Source: an uncultured Acidobacteriia bacterium (lineage in GTDB: Bacteria; Acidobacteriota; Terriglobia; Bryobacterales; Bryobacteraceae). Taken from it: a stretch of 64,000 nucleotides of DNA. This document shows positions 9,692 to 18,905 of the stretch, piece after piece (the first letter of the stretch is position 1; each line of letters opens with the position of its first letter). A model generated the notes under the pieces. That model had not been told where the DNA came from. It saw only the letters and a list, made by a program, of their open reading frames with translations, and made no database searches. Position numbers and translations under genes: made by a program. The stretch lies in NCBI GenBank assembly GCA_903828455.1, contig CAIKMJ010000027.1:145142-209141 (forward strand), written 5' to 3'.

Positions 9692-11293
9692 CTAGCCGGC
9701 GTGCGCCGCCTGGCACTCTTCGTACGTGCCCTTGAAGTCTTCAAGGCTGTCGTGGTCGAAGCGCCAGATGCGCGTGGCGACTTCATCCAGCAGATCGTGA
9801 TCGTGCGTGACCAGAAACACCGTGCCTTCGTACTTCTGCAGCGCGAAGTTGAGCGCGTTGATCGATTCCAGATCGAGGTGGTTGGTCGGTTCGTCCAGCA
9901 CCAGCACGTTCGGCTTCTGCAGCATCAGGCGGCAGAAGATCAGCCGCGCCGCTTCGCCGCCCGAAAGCGCCTCGGTCGGCTTCATCGCTTCATCGCGCGC
10001 AAACAGCATCTGGCCGAGCAGGCCGCGGAGTTCCTCTTCGCCCGCCGTCGGGTCGAAGTCGCGCAGCCAGTCGATGACCGTCGTCCCGGGCTGAATGGTG
10101 GCGCGGTGATCCTGCGCGAAGTAGCCGATCGCCACCTCGTGGCCCCATTCCACCGTGCCGGCATTGAATTCGAGCGGCTCGTCGGTCACGCCCGGTCCGT
10201 TCGCCACCAGACAGCGGAGCAGGGTCGTCTTGCCGACGCCGTTGCGTCCCGTCAGGCCGATCTTCTCGCCGCGCGAAATGCTCGCCGTGAAGTCGCGAAT
10301 CACAGCCACATCGCCGTACGACTTCGACAGCCCCTTGATCTCCAGCGGATGCCGCCCCGAAGGCCGCTTCATCTGGAAACGAATGAATGGCCGCGCGATG
10401 TTCGACTTCGCCAGATCGCTCGTCTGCAGCCGCTCGACTTCCTTCTTGCGCGACGTCACCTGGCTCGAACGCGTGCCGGCCGAAAAGCGCGCAATGAATT
10501 CGTTCAGCTGTTCGATCTTCTTCTCGCGCTGCGCGTTCTGCGCTTCAATGCGCGAACGGATCTGCGTCTTCGCCAGCACCATGTCGTCATAGCCGCCGGT
10601 GTAGGTGATGATCGTCTGGTAATCGATATCCGCCGTGTGCGTCGTCACGCTGTTCAGGAAGTGGCGATCGTGCGAGATCACCACCAGCGTTCCCGTATAG
10701 CGGTTCAGAAAATCCTGCAGCCAGTGGATGGATTCCAGATCGAGATGGTTGGTCGGTTCGTCCAGCAGCAGCGCGCCCGGGTTGCCGAACAGAGCCTGCG
10801 CCAGCAGCACGCGAACCTTCTGGCCGCCCTGGATCTCGCCCATCTTTTTATCGTGCAGAGGCTCGGGGATATCCAGACCGTCCAGCAGAATGGCGGCATC
10901 CGATTCGGCCGTGTAGCCGTCGTTTTCCGCAATAATGCCTTCCAGTTCGCCGAGCCGCATGCCGTCTTCATCGGTGAGATCGGCCTTTTCGTAAAGCCGG
11001 TCGCGCTCGGCGAGGGCTTCCCATAAAGGGCGGTTGCCCATGATGACCGTGTCGATCACGCGGAATTCATCGAACGCGAACTGGTCCTGGCTGAGAACGC
11101 CCATGCGCTTCGGCCTTGTGACCGTGCCCTTCTGCGCTTCGAGTTCGCCCGTCAGGACCTTCATGAAGGTCGACTTACCGGCCCCGTTGGGCCCGGTCAG
11201 GCCGTAGCGGCGGCCGTCGATGAAGGCCGTCGACACGTCTTCAAACAAAATCTTGGCGCCGTAGCGCATGCTTACATTGCTGACTGAGATCAC
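9692..11293 (-). CDS. ABC-F family ATPase, YbiT-like
   Basis: This 533-residue soluble protein has two ABC ATPase domains and no membrane segment, as in ABC-F proteins that act on ribosomes. Domain 1 has Walker A GPNGAGKST and Walker B LLLDEPTNHLD; its signature reads EIQGGQ instead of LSGGQ. Domain 2 has GRNGVGKTT, LSGGE and VLVLDEPTNHLD. A charged linker (RIEAQNAQREKKIEQLNEF, SRKKEVERLQ) between them matches the ABC-F interdomain arm. Length and the N-terminal MISVSNVSMRYGAK fit the YbiT branch. Its role is presumably translation rescue or regulation rather than transport. The gene appears monocistronic. Confidence 0.93.
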   Translation of the reverse strand: MISVSNVSMRYGAKILFEDVSTAFIDGRRYGLTGPNGAGKSTFMKVLTGELEAQKGTVTRPKRMGVLSQDQFAFDEFRVIDTVIMGNRPLWEALAERDRLYEKADLTDEDGMRLGELEGIIAENDGYTAESDAAILLDGLDIPEPLHDKKMGEIQGGQKVRVLLAQALFGNPGALLLDEPTNHLDLESIHWLQDFLNRYTGTLVVISHDRHFLNSVTTHTADIDYQTIITYTGGYDDMVLAKTQIRSRIEAQNAQREKKIEQLNEFIARFSAGTRSSQVTSRKKEVERLQTSDLAKSNIARPFIRFQMKRPSGRHPLEIKGLSKSYGDVAVIRDFTASISRGEKIGLTGRNGVGKTTLLRCLVANGPGVTDEPLEFNAGTVEWGHEVAIGYFAQDHRATIQPGTTVIDWLRDFDPTAGEEELRGLLGQMLFARDEAMKPTEALSGGEAARLIFCRLMLQKPNVLVLDEPTNHLDLESINALNFALQKYEGTVFLVTHDHDLLDEVATRIWRFDHDSLEDFKGTYEECQAAHAG

Positions 11294-11397
11294 GGCTGGT
11301 GGAGGTTGTTGCGGATGAAATTTCAGTTTAGCAGTGCATCGGGCTTTTTCGTCGCAACTGGCGCGTTTTTGTGCAGTTCGTCATACTGAAGGCTGCT

Positions 11398-12336
11398 ATG
11401 GCGTGGCGGCTCAGACGCGGCGAACCGGTAACCGACGGCGTGAGGCGCGTGGCGCGCGAAGAGCTGCGTCTGGTGACCCGCAACCTTGCGCTGCCGCCGG
11501 CCGGGCGCGATAAAGGCATCCACGAAGCCCGCAAGGCGCTCAAGCGGTTGCGTGCGCTGCTGCGCTTTCTCGCTCCCGTGATGCGCCAACAGTCGCGGCT
11601 TGAGCTGGACCGGCTGCGCGGCGCGGCCCGCCGGCTTTCCGGGTTGCGCGATTCCGCCGTGGCCATCGAGACGCTGGACGGCGTCGTCGCCCGCGGCATC
11701 GCAGCCGCGCCCGTCAGCGCGCGTATGGCGAAAGATATTGACCGGTTCCGCGCATCGCTCGTCGCCAGCCGCGAGTCCGCCCACGAAAATGGCGCGGCCG
11801 AGGCGCTGCGTCTGGTGACTGCCGAAATCGCCGAAGCCGCCGCGCGCGTCGCCGCCTGGCGCATGATGCCGGAGGGCGAACCGGCCATCCGCGCGGGTCT
11901 CGAACGAACCTTCCGTCGCGGGCGTAAGGCGCTGAAGTCCGCGCGCGGCCGCTTCGCCGGCGAGTTCGGCCATCGGCTGCGCATGCGCGCGAAGGATCTC
12001 TTCTACTGCCTGCGTTTGCTGGAAGGCGTCTGGGTCGGGACCGGCGAACTTCCGGCTCGCCTCAAGACGCTGGAGGAAAGTCTCGGCGAAGATCACAACC
12101 TGGCGATGCTGACCGAACGCCTGCCACGCGCCGGGCAAACCCCCGCCTGGCAAAAACGCGTCGAAGCATGGATCGCATCCGACCGCGCCGCGCTTTGCGA
12201 AAAGGCCGAAGCGATCGCCGAAGATGTTTATCGCGAAAAGCCGCGCCCCTTCGCAACGCGCGTCCTGAAGACGGCATCGGCAGCAGACGTACCACGCACC
12301 CGCCTCCCCGCCGCGGCCGCGCCGCCTTCACGATGA
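11398..12336 (+). CDS. CHAD domain protein, first gene of a glycogen/PFK operon
   Basis: This 312-residue helical protein has the conserved-histidine alpha-helical domain (CHAD), seen in the basic pattern GIHEARKALKRLRALLRFL near the N-terminus and RMRAKDLFYCLRLLEGVW near the C-terminus. These His/Lys/Arg-rich helices bind polyphosphate in characterised CHAD proteins. It has no signal peptide. The ATG at 11398 is preceded by GAAGG. It overlaps the debranching-enzyme gene by four bases (ATGA), so the two are translationally coupled. The coupling suggests a polyphosphate-linked or granule-linked role in glycogen metabolism, which is inference. Confidence 0.9.
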   Translation: MAWRLRRGEPVTDGVRRVAREELRLVTRNLALPPAGRDKGIHEARKALKRLRALLRFLAPVMRQQSRLELDRLRGAARRLSGLRDSAVAIETLDGVVARGIAAAPVSARMAKDIDRFRASLVASRESAHENGAAEALRLVTAEIAEAAARVAAWRMMPEGEPAIRAGLERTFRRGRKALKSARGRFAGEFGHRLRMRAKDLFYCLRLLEGVWVGTGELPARLKTLEESLGEDHNLAMLTERLPRAGQTPAWQKRVEAWIASDRAALCEKAEAIAEDVYREKPRPFATRVLKTASAADVPRTRLPAAAAPPSR

Positions 12337-14276
12337 CTCCGCGCATCCGCTTCGATCAATCCATTTGCTCGGATCCTGCCAGCGCCCTCGAGCGCGAATG
12401 GCTCGAAACCAACGGCATCGGCGGCTTTGCCTCATCCACACTTTGCGGCGCCAACACGCGGCGCTATCACGGACTCCTCATCGCCGCTGCCACGCCGCCC
12501 TCCGGCCGCTCCGTGCTGCTTTCGAAGATCGAAGAGACGCTCGTGGTGGGCGATGAGCGCTTCGAACTTTCCACCAATCTCTACCCCGGCGTCACGCATC
12601 CGGCCGGTTATCGCTATCTGACCGGCTTTCGTCTCGATCCGTTTCCCGTCTTCACCTTCGAAGCCGGCGGCGTGCGGATCGAAAAACGTCTCTGCCTCGT
12701 GAATGGCGAGGACACGCTGGCGCTCGGCTACGAAGTCACGGGCAAGCCCTGCCGGCTCGAACTGCGCCCGCTGCTGGCCTGCCGCGGCTATCACGAACTG
12801 ATGCATTCCGGCGTTACGTGGAACGGAGCGTTCACCGAATCCGGCGATGCCATCGCGATGCAGCCGCGCGCCGGTTACCCCGAACTGCACTTCGCGCACG
12901 CCGCGCAGCGCGTCGCAAGGGAAGGGAACTGGTACTTCAACTTCGAATACCCCGTGGAGCGCGAGCGCGGTTTCGATTTTCACGAAGATCTGTATTGTCC
13001 GTTCGTGCTCGATTACCGGCTCGAACCCGGTGAGCGTGCCGAACTGGTGGTCTCGACCGCGCCCGGCCACCGCGCCTCCGATGCGCCCGCCCTGCGCGCC
13101 GCCGAGTGCTCCCGCCGCGCCGCTCTGAACCCCGGCGCCGATCGCTTCGACGACCACTTCCTCGTGCGCCGCGCAGGCGGCTGGACGATCCTCGCCGGCT
13201 ATCCGTGGTTCGGCGAATGGTGCCGCGACACCATGATTTCGCTGCCTGGCCTGACGCTGATCAACGGCCGCTTCGACGTGGCCCGCTCCATCCTGCGCGA
13301 AGCCGTGCGGTGGCTCGACCGGGGCATGCTGCCGAATCGCTTCCCCGATGGCGCGGCCACGCCCGAATACAACACCGTCGACGCCACGCTCTGGTTGTTC
13401 GAAGCCGCGCGAAAGTTCCTCGATTGCACCGGCGATCTCGCCTTCCTCCGCGAACAGCTTTACGCACCGCTGCGGGACGTCATCGATTCGCACGTGCGCG
13501 GCACACGCTTCGGCATCGCGATGGACGCCGACGGCCTGCTGCTCGCCGGCGACGCCTCCACGCAGCTCACGTGGATGGATGCGCGCGTCGACGGCCGTCC
13601 GGTCACGCCGCGCCACGGCAAAGCGGTCGAGATCCAGGCGCTCTGGTACAACGCGCTGCGCTTCATCGCAGCGCTGGCCGCTGAACTCGATGATGCGGAA
13701 TCCTCGCGCTCATACACGCGGCTTGCGGACCAGGCGCGCTCCAGCATCCGCGCCACGTTCTGGAACGAGGCGGCCGGCTGCCTCTTCGACGTCGTGAACG
13801 GCAACCAGCGCGACGCCTCCGTCCGTCCCAATCAGCTCATTGCCCTTTCGCTCGGCTACTGCGCGCTCGAAACGTGGCAGGCGCTCAGCATTCTTCGCGT
13901 AGCGGAAGCATCGCTGGTCACGCCCTTCGGCCTTCGCACGCTCGCGCCGGACGATCCGCGTTACTGCGGTCGTTACGAAGGCGGCCCCGCGCAGCGCGAC
14001 GGCGCCTATCATCAGGGCACCGTCTGGCCCTGGCTGCTCGGCCCGTACCTGACTGCCGAGGCGGGCTTCAACGGCGCGCAGGGCAAGGCAAAGGCCGCTG
14101 CAATCCTCAGCGCGATAAGCGAATTCGTACTCACGCGCGGCACCGGTCTGCTGCCGGAGATCTTCGATGGCGACCCGCCCCACGAACCGCGCGGCTGCAT
14201 CGCGCAGGCGTGGAGCGCCGCCGAACTCGAGCGCGTCGCGGCTGAGAACTTCATTGAAGAAGAGGAAGTGCCATGA
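12333..14276 (+). CDS. Glycogen debranching enzyme, amylo-alpha-1,6-glucosidase family
   Basis: This 647-residue protein has the N-terminal GDE domain (LEREWLETNGIGGFASSTL, NTRRYHGLLIAA) and the C-terminal (alpha/alpha)6 catalytic domain (GYPWFGEWCRDTMISLPGL, NRFPDGAATPEYNTVDATLW, YHQGTVWPWLLGPY, CIAQAWSAAE). It would hydrolyse alpha-1,6 branch points of limit dextrin. Its length and layout match the archaeal/bacterial single-activity type rather than GlgX. The ATG overlaps the CHAD stop (ATGA), and its own stop overlaps the PFK start the same way. Upstream in-frame sequence lies within the CHAD gene and does not resemble the family, so it was excluded. Confidence 0.94.
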   Translation: MTPRIRFDQSICSDPASALEREWLETNGIGGFASSTLCGANTRRYHGLLIAAATPPSGRSVLLSKIEETLVVGDERFELSTNLYPGVTHPAGYRYLTGFRLDPFPVFTFEAGGVRIEKRLCLVNGEDTLALGYEVTGKPCRLELRPLLACRGYHELMHSGVTWNGAFTESGDAIAMQPRAGYPELHFAHAAQRVAREGNWYFNFEYPVERERGFDFHEDLYCPFVLDYRLEPGERAELVVSTAPGHRASDAPALRAAECSRRAALNPGADRFDDHFLVRRAGGWTILAGYPWFGEWCRDTMISLPGLTLINGRFDVARSILREAVRWLDRGMLPNRFPDGAATPEYNTVDATLWLFEAARKFLDCTGDLAFLREQLYAPLRDVIDSHVRGTRFGIAMDADGLLLAGDASTQLTWMDARVDGRPVTPRHGKAVEIQALWYNALRFIAALAAELDDAESSRSYTRLADQARSSIRATFWNEAAGCLFDVVNGNQRDASVRPNQLIALSLGYCALETWQALSILRVAEASLVTPFGLRTLAPDDPRYCGRYEGGPAQRDGAYHQGTVWPWLLGPYLTAEAGFNGAQGKAKAAAILSAISEFVLTRGTGLLPEIFDGDPPHEPRGCIAQAWSAAELERVAAENFIEEEEVP

Positions 14277-15418
14277 TGCGCCCGCGCGCTGCCGTCGCCC
14301 ACGGCGGCGGTCCCACGGCCGTCCTGAATGCCAGCCTCGCCGGTGTGATCGACGGTTGCCGCCATCGCATGGCTGCGCTGCTCGGTGCGCGCTTCGGGCT
14401 CGGCGGACTGCTCTCCGGCGACGTCACCGATCTTCTGCTCCTTCCGCCATCGGCGGTCGATGCCGCGGCCCGTGAGCCCGGCTCGGCCATCGGATCGAGC
14501 CGCCGCGCCTTCGACGAGGCTGGCTACAATCTCCTGCTCGACGCTCTGCGCCGCCACCGCATTGACATCCTGTTCTACACCGGCGGCAATGGCTCCATGG
14601 ATACCGCCCGTGAGATCGCCGCCCGCGCCCGCGCCGCCCGCTACGATCTGCAGGTGATCGGCATCCCGAAGACCATCGATAACGACCTGCTCGTCACTCA
14701 CCGCACGCCCGGTTACGCTTCCACCGCGTACTTCTTCGCCTGCGCGGCGCGCGACATCGGGATGGACAACCGCTCGCTGCCTTCGCCGGTCTGTGTGCTC
14801 GAAACGCTGGGTCGCAACTCGGGCTGGATTACCGCGGCCACGTCGCTGGCGCGCCGCGAGCCCGACGCCGCGCCGCATCTCATCTATCTGCCGGAACGGC
14901 GCATCGCTCTTGATCGGATCGCCGCCGACGTGGAGCGCATCTATCGCCGCCTTGGGCGCGTCGTCATCGCGGTCTGCGAAGGCCAGCGCGACGAACACGG
15001 CCAGCCGTTCGGTGCCGAAGTGGATCGCGCCGGCAGCGCCGTGCATGCGCTGGCGTCGAATCTCGGCCACACTCTCGCTCGGCGAATTACGCAGATGACC
15101 GGACTTCGCGCGCGCGCCGAAAAGCCCGGTTTGCTCGGCCGTTCGTGCGGCCCGTTTACGCGGGAATCAGACCGTCGCGATGCTTACGAATGCGGCTTGG
15201 CTGCCGCGCGCGCCGCGCTGGCGGGAGAGACCGACGTGATGGTCGCGCTCCATGCCACGGCCGGTACGTTCCTGACGCCGCTCTCATCGGTGGCGCGTGC
15301 CGAGCGCACGTTGCCACTCGATTGGATTGCGCCCGATGGTAACGACGTGCTGTCGGCGTTCCGCGAATACGCCGCGCCGCTGATCGGCGAAGTCGGCGCT
15401 TACGAGCCGATGTTCTGA
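14273..15418 (+). CDS. 6-phosphofructokinase, PPi-PFK-like group
   Basis: This 381-residue phosphofructokinase is the third gene of the CHAD-debranching enzyme-PFK operon. The phosphodonor loop reads GGNGSMDTA (residues 104-112) and the F6P/active-site loop IPKTIDND (131-138). Lys133 is the residue usual in PPi-dependent enzymes, while Gly107 is the residue usual in ATP-dependent ones; related PPi enzymes usually read GGNDS. Donor specificity is therefore unclear from sequence. F6P binding is supported by TLGRNSGWITAATS. A purine-rich site (agaggaag) precedes the ATG, which overlaps the upstream stop. It would feed glucose units released from glycogen into glycolysis. Confidence 0.93.
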   Translation: MMRPRAAVAHGGGPTAVLNASLAGVIDGCRHRMAALLGARFGLGGLLSGDVTDLLLLPPSAVDAAAREPGSAIGSSRRAFDEAGYNLLLDALRRHRIDILFYTGGNGSMDTAREIAARARAARYDLQVIGIPKTIDNDLLVTHRTPGYASTAYFFACAARDIGMDNRSLPSPVCVLETLGRNSGWITAATSLARREPDAAPHLIYLPERRIALDRIAADVERIYRRLGRVVIAVCEGQRDEHGQPFGAEVDRAGSAVHALASNLGHTLARRITQMTGLRARAEKPGLLGRSCGPFTRESDRRDAYECGLAAARAALAGETDVMVALHATAGTFLTPLSSVARAERTLPLDWIAPDGNDVLSAFREYAAPLIGEVGAYEPMF

Positions 15419-15426
15419 ACGGCGCC

Positions 15427-15462
15427 GCTTACTTCTTCGCTTACTTCTTGGCTTACTTTTTC
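15427..15462. repeat. 12-bp tandem repeat copying the DUF4340 gene's stop codon
   Basis: Three 12-bp units: gcttacttcttc (15427-15438), gcttacttcttg (15439-15450) and gcttactttttc (15451-15462). The third holds the real TAA (15453-15455, minus strand) and two terminal Lys codons; the other two repeat a KK-stop downstream. It fills the gap between two convergent genes. Confidence 0.93.
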
Positions 15463-16778
15463 GCGGTGTCGGGCTTCGGAGCCACGTACGGCTTGATCTC
15501 CGAAATCGCCTTCTGTAACTCATCGATCGACTTGGCGTCGATGATGTAGAGCGAAGCCTCTCCGTCACGTTGCGCCGCGTAAGCATCGCCTTCCTTCGCG
15601 ATGGTCACTTTCTCGACCCGTCCGTTATCGGCGGAAAGCGAGTTGGATGTTACCGTCAGCGTCAGCACCGGCGCGCCGGGCGTTTTTTCGGCAAACTTCG
15701 TGGCACTCAGATCGCGCAGCTTATCGATGACCGCCTGCATGCTGGGCGCATCGAACTGCGCCGTGCCCACGGTCCACTTATCGCCGCTCCGCTGATACGC
15801 CTTGCCGGAGATTTCCACCTTCGAAGGATCGTTGAAGCCGAAATCGAACAGCTTCTTATTGCGGAAGTCGTCGGCGGTCTTGGTCAGACCATCCATGGCG
15901 GCAGCGAGTTTGTAAGTGCCTTCCACCGCCGAACTCTTCGCATAGTAAGAGTTGTCTTTCGTCTTGTGGATCTCGATCGTCTGCGTGCCGGAGCTGTCGG
16001 TTACCGTCGCGGTCGCCACCTTTTCGGCCGCCGCGAAAGCTTTGGCAGTCGCTGCCGGATCGTCATTCGCAAGATCCATCTTCGCGTCCTTCAGGGCGCG
16101 GATCAGGTCGTCGACCTGCAGTCCGTCGGCCCGAAACGCCTTCGGCTTCACCACGGACCACTCGTTCAGCTTGTTCTTCGTGAATTCTGTTGTCGTGCCC
16201 TTCGCGGTCAGCGTTGCCGCCGTGAGCTTCTCCTGATCGAAGGTCAGCAGCCGCTTATCGCGTACATCGCCGAGTGACTTCGTCAGATTCGTCTTAGTGG
16301 CCGAAGCGATTGTATAAACCTTCGGCTCGCCGTCCAGCTTCACATAGGTTGCATTGCCCGCGGGATTATCCGCGCCGATCAGCAGCTTCTGGTTCTTGCC
16401 GCCCTTCAGCGTGATGCTGACTTCGAGGGCCGGCGTTGCCAGTCCGAAAGGATTCAGATCGGTCGCATTCTCCTCGATCAGCCGGTCGGAGGTCAGATCC
16501 GCCATGGCATTTGCGATCGCGCTGACAGCATCCTGATCCGCCGGGTAATGCGCGGGCTTAGTAACTTCCCACTTATCCGCCGACTTATTCAGGACCACCG
16601 GTTCTTCACCCGACTTACCGAGCGAAAGACTTTCAATAGTTTTGACGTCGGCCGAGATAATCTTCGGCGCGGCAGCCGCCTTCTTCGGGTCCTCCGGCGG
16701 GTGCTTCTTCGTATAGACGAGCAGCCCGCTCAGCACGGCCAGAACACAAACCGCTGCGATCAATCCCCCTGGTTTCAT
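15453..16778 (-). CDS. DUF4340 domain protein of the Gld-like ABC operon
   Basis: This 441-residue protein has one N-terminal membrane anchor (MKPGGLIAAVCVLAVLSGLL) and a long extracytoplasmic beta-rich region with repeated DUF4340-type segments (LTFDQEKLTAATLTAKG, KWTVGTAQFDAPSMQAVID). The C-terminus is Lys-rich. The ATG at 16778 lies eight bases after the GldG-like stop, and the gene ends the four-gene operon. DUF4340 proteins regularly follow GldG-like genes; their function is unknown, and a periplasmic partner of the ABC complex is the natural inference. Confidence 0.88.
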   Translation of the reverse strand: MKPGGLIAAVCVLAVLSGLLVYTKKHPPEDPKKAAAAPKIISADVKTIESLSLGKSGEEPVVLNKSADKWEVTKPAHYPADQDAVSAIANAMADLTSDRLIEENATDLNPFGLATPALEVSITLKGGKNQKLLIGADNPAGNATYVKLDGEPKVYTIASATKTNLTKSLGDVRDKRLLTFDQEKLTAATLTAKGTTTEFTKNKLNEWSVVKPKAFRADGLQVDDLIRALKDAKMDLANDDPAATAKAFAAAEKVATATVTDSSGTQTIEIHKTKDNSYYAKSSAVEGTYKLAAAMDGLTKTADDFRNKKLFDFGFNDPSKVEISGKAYQRSGDKWTVGTAQFDAPSMQAVIDKLRDLSATKFAEKTPGAPVLTLTVTSNSLSADNGRVEKVTIAKEGDAYAAQRDGEASLYIIDAKSIDELQKAISEIKPYVAPKPDTAKK

Positions 16779-16785
16779 GCCGCCG

Positions 16786-18138
16786 CTATCTCCGGTTCCA
16801 CCAGACCAAAAGTCCCGACGTGATGACAATCAGCGGCAGGAAGATCAGGCTCGTGGCAAATATCCAGCGCATGCCGTTGCCGGTGACATTCAGACGCCGG
16901 TCTTCGGGCGCTTTGGGACGGATGGAGATCAGGTCTTCATCCGACGTCAGCCAGTTCATCACATTCAGCATCAGATCGCGGTTGCCGATGGGCGCGGCAA
17001 GAATGGAATTCGACATCCAGTTCGAACTGCCCACCACCACCACGCGGCCCTGACTGGCTCCGGTGCCGACTGTGGCCGCCGCTCCCAGCGCGAACGGTCC
17101 CTTGTCGGCCTTGCCGAGGTCCTCTTCTTTGATCGGCAGTTTCGGATTGGTCATGCCGAAGCTCTCCTGCGAACTCGAGAACAGCTTCTGCGCCGGGCTC
17201 CTGGCTTCCACGCTGCGCGCCAGCGGGAACACCGTTGCGATGTCTGACATCACGCGCACAATCGGGTGCTGCTCGTAGCTGGCGGCCACGGGCGAAAGCT
17301 GCCCGAAGACGCGGCTCGCCGAACTCAGGTCGAGAATCACATCGCCCTTCGGTGTGATGCCCCACTCGGTGGCCAGCGCGGCCAGCTTCGGCGTATCGCC
17401 CATCTTCTGCTGCGGCAGATTGAGCAGCGGATCGAAATTCAGCACGACGCGCCCGCCCTCCTGCACAAACTTGCGGATGCCGTCGATCGCCGGATCCAGA
17501 TAATCGCTCTTCGGACCGCCGACCACCAGCACGCTGCAGGCCTTCGGCACTTCGGGCTTCTCGATCAGCGAAATCGCCTGCGTCCGGTAGTTGCTCTTTT
17601 CGATCGCTTCCTTCGCGGAGGAGTAACCTTCGCGCTCCGTATCGGTGAGGCTGTGCTCGCCCGAACCGGTGACGAAACAAATCGTCTTCGAGCCGGTCTT
17701 GGAGGCGCGGATCAGCGCGCCGGTGAGTTCTTCTTCGGTGAGCGCCTTGGCGGTTTCCTTCTTCTGGCCGTTATCGATGATGATGTCGCCGATATTGCGT
17801 GCGCCTTCGACGCGCGCCACATCCGGCTTCTTATCGGGATCGACGTAATTGATTTTGATCTTCGACGACAGGTTCTTATAGCGGTCGAGCATGTCGCGCG
17901 CGCTTTCGAAACTGTCGCTCTTGTTGAAGTAATAAACGTTGACGTCGCTCTTCAGATTCTTCGCGACCTTCATCGTCTCGTCCGACAGCGTGAACTGCTT
18001 GTTGGCAGTTACGTCGACGGTCTTGTTGTATTGACTGGAGAGCCAGTTAGCCGCTCCAACCACCGCGAGGATAACGATGAGATAGACGGTGACGAATACA
18101 CCGTACTTGGTTCTGCGTGCCTGCATCAGGTCAGCCAT
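16786..18138 (-). CDS. GldG-like ABC transport auxiliary membrane protein
   Basis: This 450-residue protein has an N-terminal membrane helix (YGVFVTVYLIVILAVVGAANWL), a long extracytoplasmic domain of the GldG/IFT52-like type (VDVTANKQFTLSDETMKV, ICFVTGSGEHSLTDTEREGY, VLVVGGPKSDYLDPAIDGI), and a C-terminal membrane helix (IFATSLIFLPLIVITSGLLVWW). The start ATG shares one base with the permease stop (TAATG), so it is translationally coupled. It is expected to work with the upstream ATPase and permease. In Bacteroidetes GldG serves gliding; in this phylum the substrate is unknown. Confidence 0.9.
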   Translation of the reverse strand: MADLMQARRTKYGVFVTVYLIVILAVVGAANWLSSQYNKTVDVTANKQFTLSDETMKVAKNLKSDVNVYYFNKSDSFESARDMLDRYKNLSSKIKINYVDPDKKPDVARVEGARNIGDIIIDNGQKKETAKALTEEELTGALIRASKTGSKTICFVTGSGEHSLTDTEREGYSSAKEAIEKSNYRTQAISLIEKPEVPKACSVLVVGGPKSDYLDPAIDGIRKFVQEGGRVVLNFDPLLNLPQQKMGDTPKLAALATEWGITPKGDVILDLSSASRVFGQLSPVAASYEQHPIVRVMSDIATVFPLARSVEARSPAQKLFSSSQESFGMTNPKLPIKEEDLGKADKGPFALGAAATVGTGASQGRVVVVGSSNWMSNSILAAPIGNRDLMLNVMNWLTSDEDLISIRPKAPEDRRLNVTGNGMRWIFATSLIFLPLIVITSGLLVWWNRR

Positions 18139-18905
18139 TACGCCCTCCACCTCATGGAATCGAGCGACCGCGCGGTCAGAAACAGTCCGAGGAAGATCGC
18201 CGACGCGTAATACACCAGATCCTTGGTATCGATGATGCCTTTGGAGAAAGGTTCGAAGTGAGTCAGGATCGAGCAGTAAGCGATCGCCTGTGCCCACGGC
18301 GCTTCGTTATACGAACTTACCCAGCTCAGCACCCAGAGCAGCAGGCAAACAGTGAAGGTCGACGCGCCGGCGATGATCTGGTTTTTCGTGAGTGAGGAAA
18401 GAAACCCGCCGATTGCCAGCACCGTTCCGCCCTGCAGGATCAGGCCGAGGAAACCGGTGAGAATCGGGCGCCAGTCCGGCTTGCTCCAGATGAACAGGAC
18501 TCCGACGTTGACCGCCGAAAGCGCCAGAATGCTGAGGTACATGCACATCGCGCCGAGCCACTTGCCGAGAATAATCTCCCAGTCGCTGATCGGCGAAGTC
18601 ATCAGCAGTTCGATGGTGCCCGAACGCTTCTCTTCGGCGAAGAGCCGCATGGAGATCAGCGGAATCAGGAACAGACCGACGACGCTGGCGTTGCCGAGCA
18701 GCGGCGCGATCACGAAGTCGTTGACGCTCATCGGCTGCGCCTGCCCGCTCATCTGGGCGCGCATGCCGGCCATCACGAAGTACGCGGTGGCGCTGTAGAA
18801 AAAGAAGCCGAAGATCAGGCCGAACAGGCCCATCAGCAGATAGGCCACCGGCGAGGTGAAGTACGCCCTGAGCTCCTTGCCGCAAATAGTGAACACATTT
18901 CTCAT
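18138..18905 (-). CDS. ABC-2 type permease, GldF-like
   Basis: This 255-residue integral membrane protein has six hydrophobic segments, including VAYLLMGLFGLIFGFFFY, LSILALSAVNVGVLFIW and FTVCLLLWVLSWVSSYN. The motif RLFAEEKRSGTIELLMTSPI between the second and third segments is diagnostic of the ABC-2 permease family. The start overlaps the ATPase stop (ATGA) and the stop overlaps the next start by one base, so all three are coupled. It forms the membrane channel of the Gld-like exporter. Confidence 0.93.
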   Translation of the reverse strand: MRNVFTICGKELRAYFTSPVAYLLMGLFGLIFGFFFYSATAYFVMAGMRAQMSGQAQPMSVNDFVIAPLLGNASVVGLFLIPLISMRLFAEEKRSGTIELLMTSPISDWEIILGKWLGAMCMYLSILALSAVNVGVLFIWSKPDWRPILTGFLGLILQGGTVLAIGGFLSSLTKNQIIAGASTFTVCLLLWVLSWVSSYNEAPWAQAIAYCSILTHFEPFSKGIIDTKDLVYYASAIFLGLFLTARSLDSMRWRA

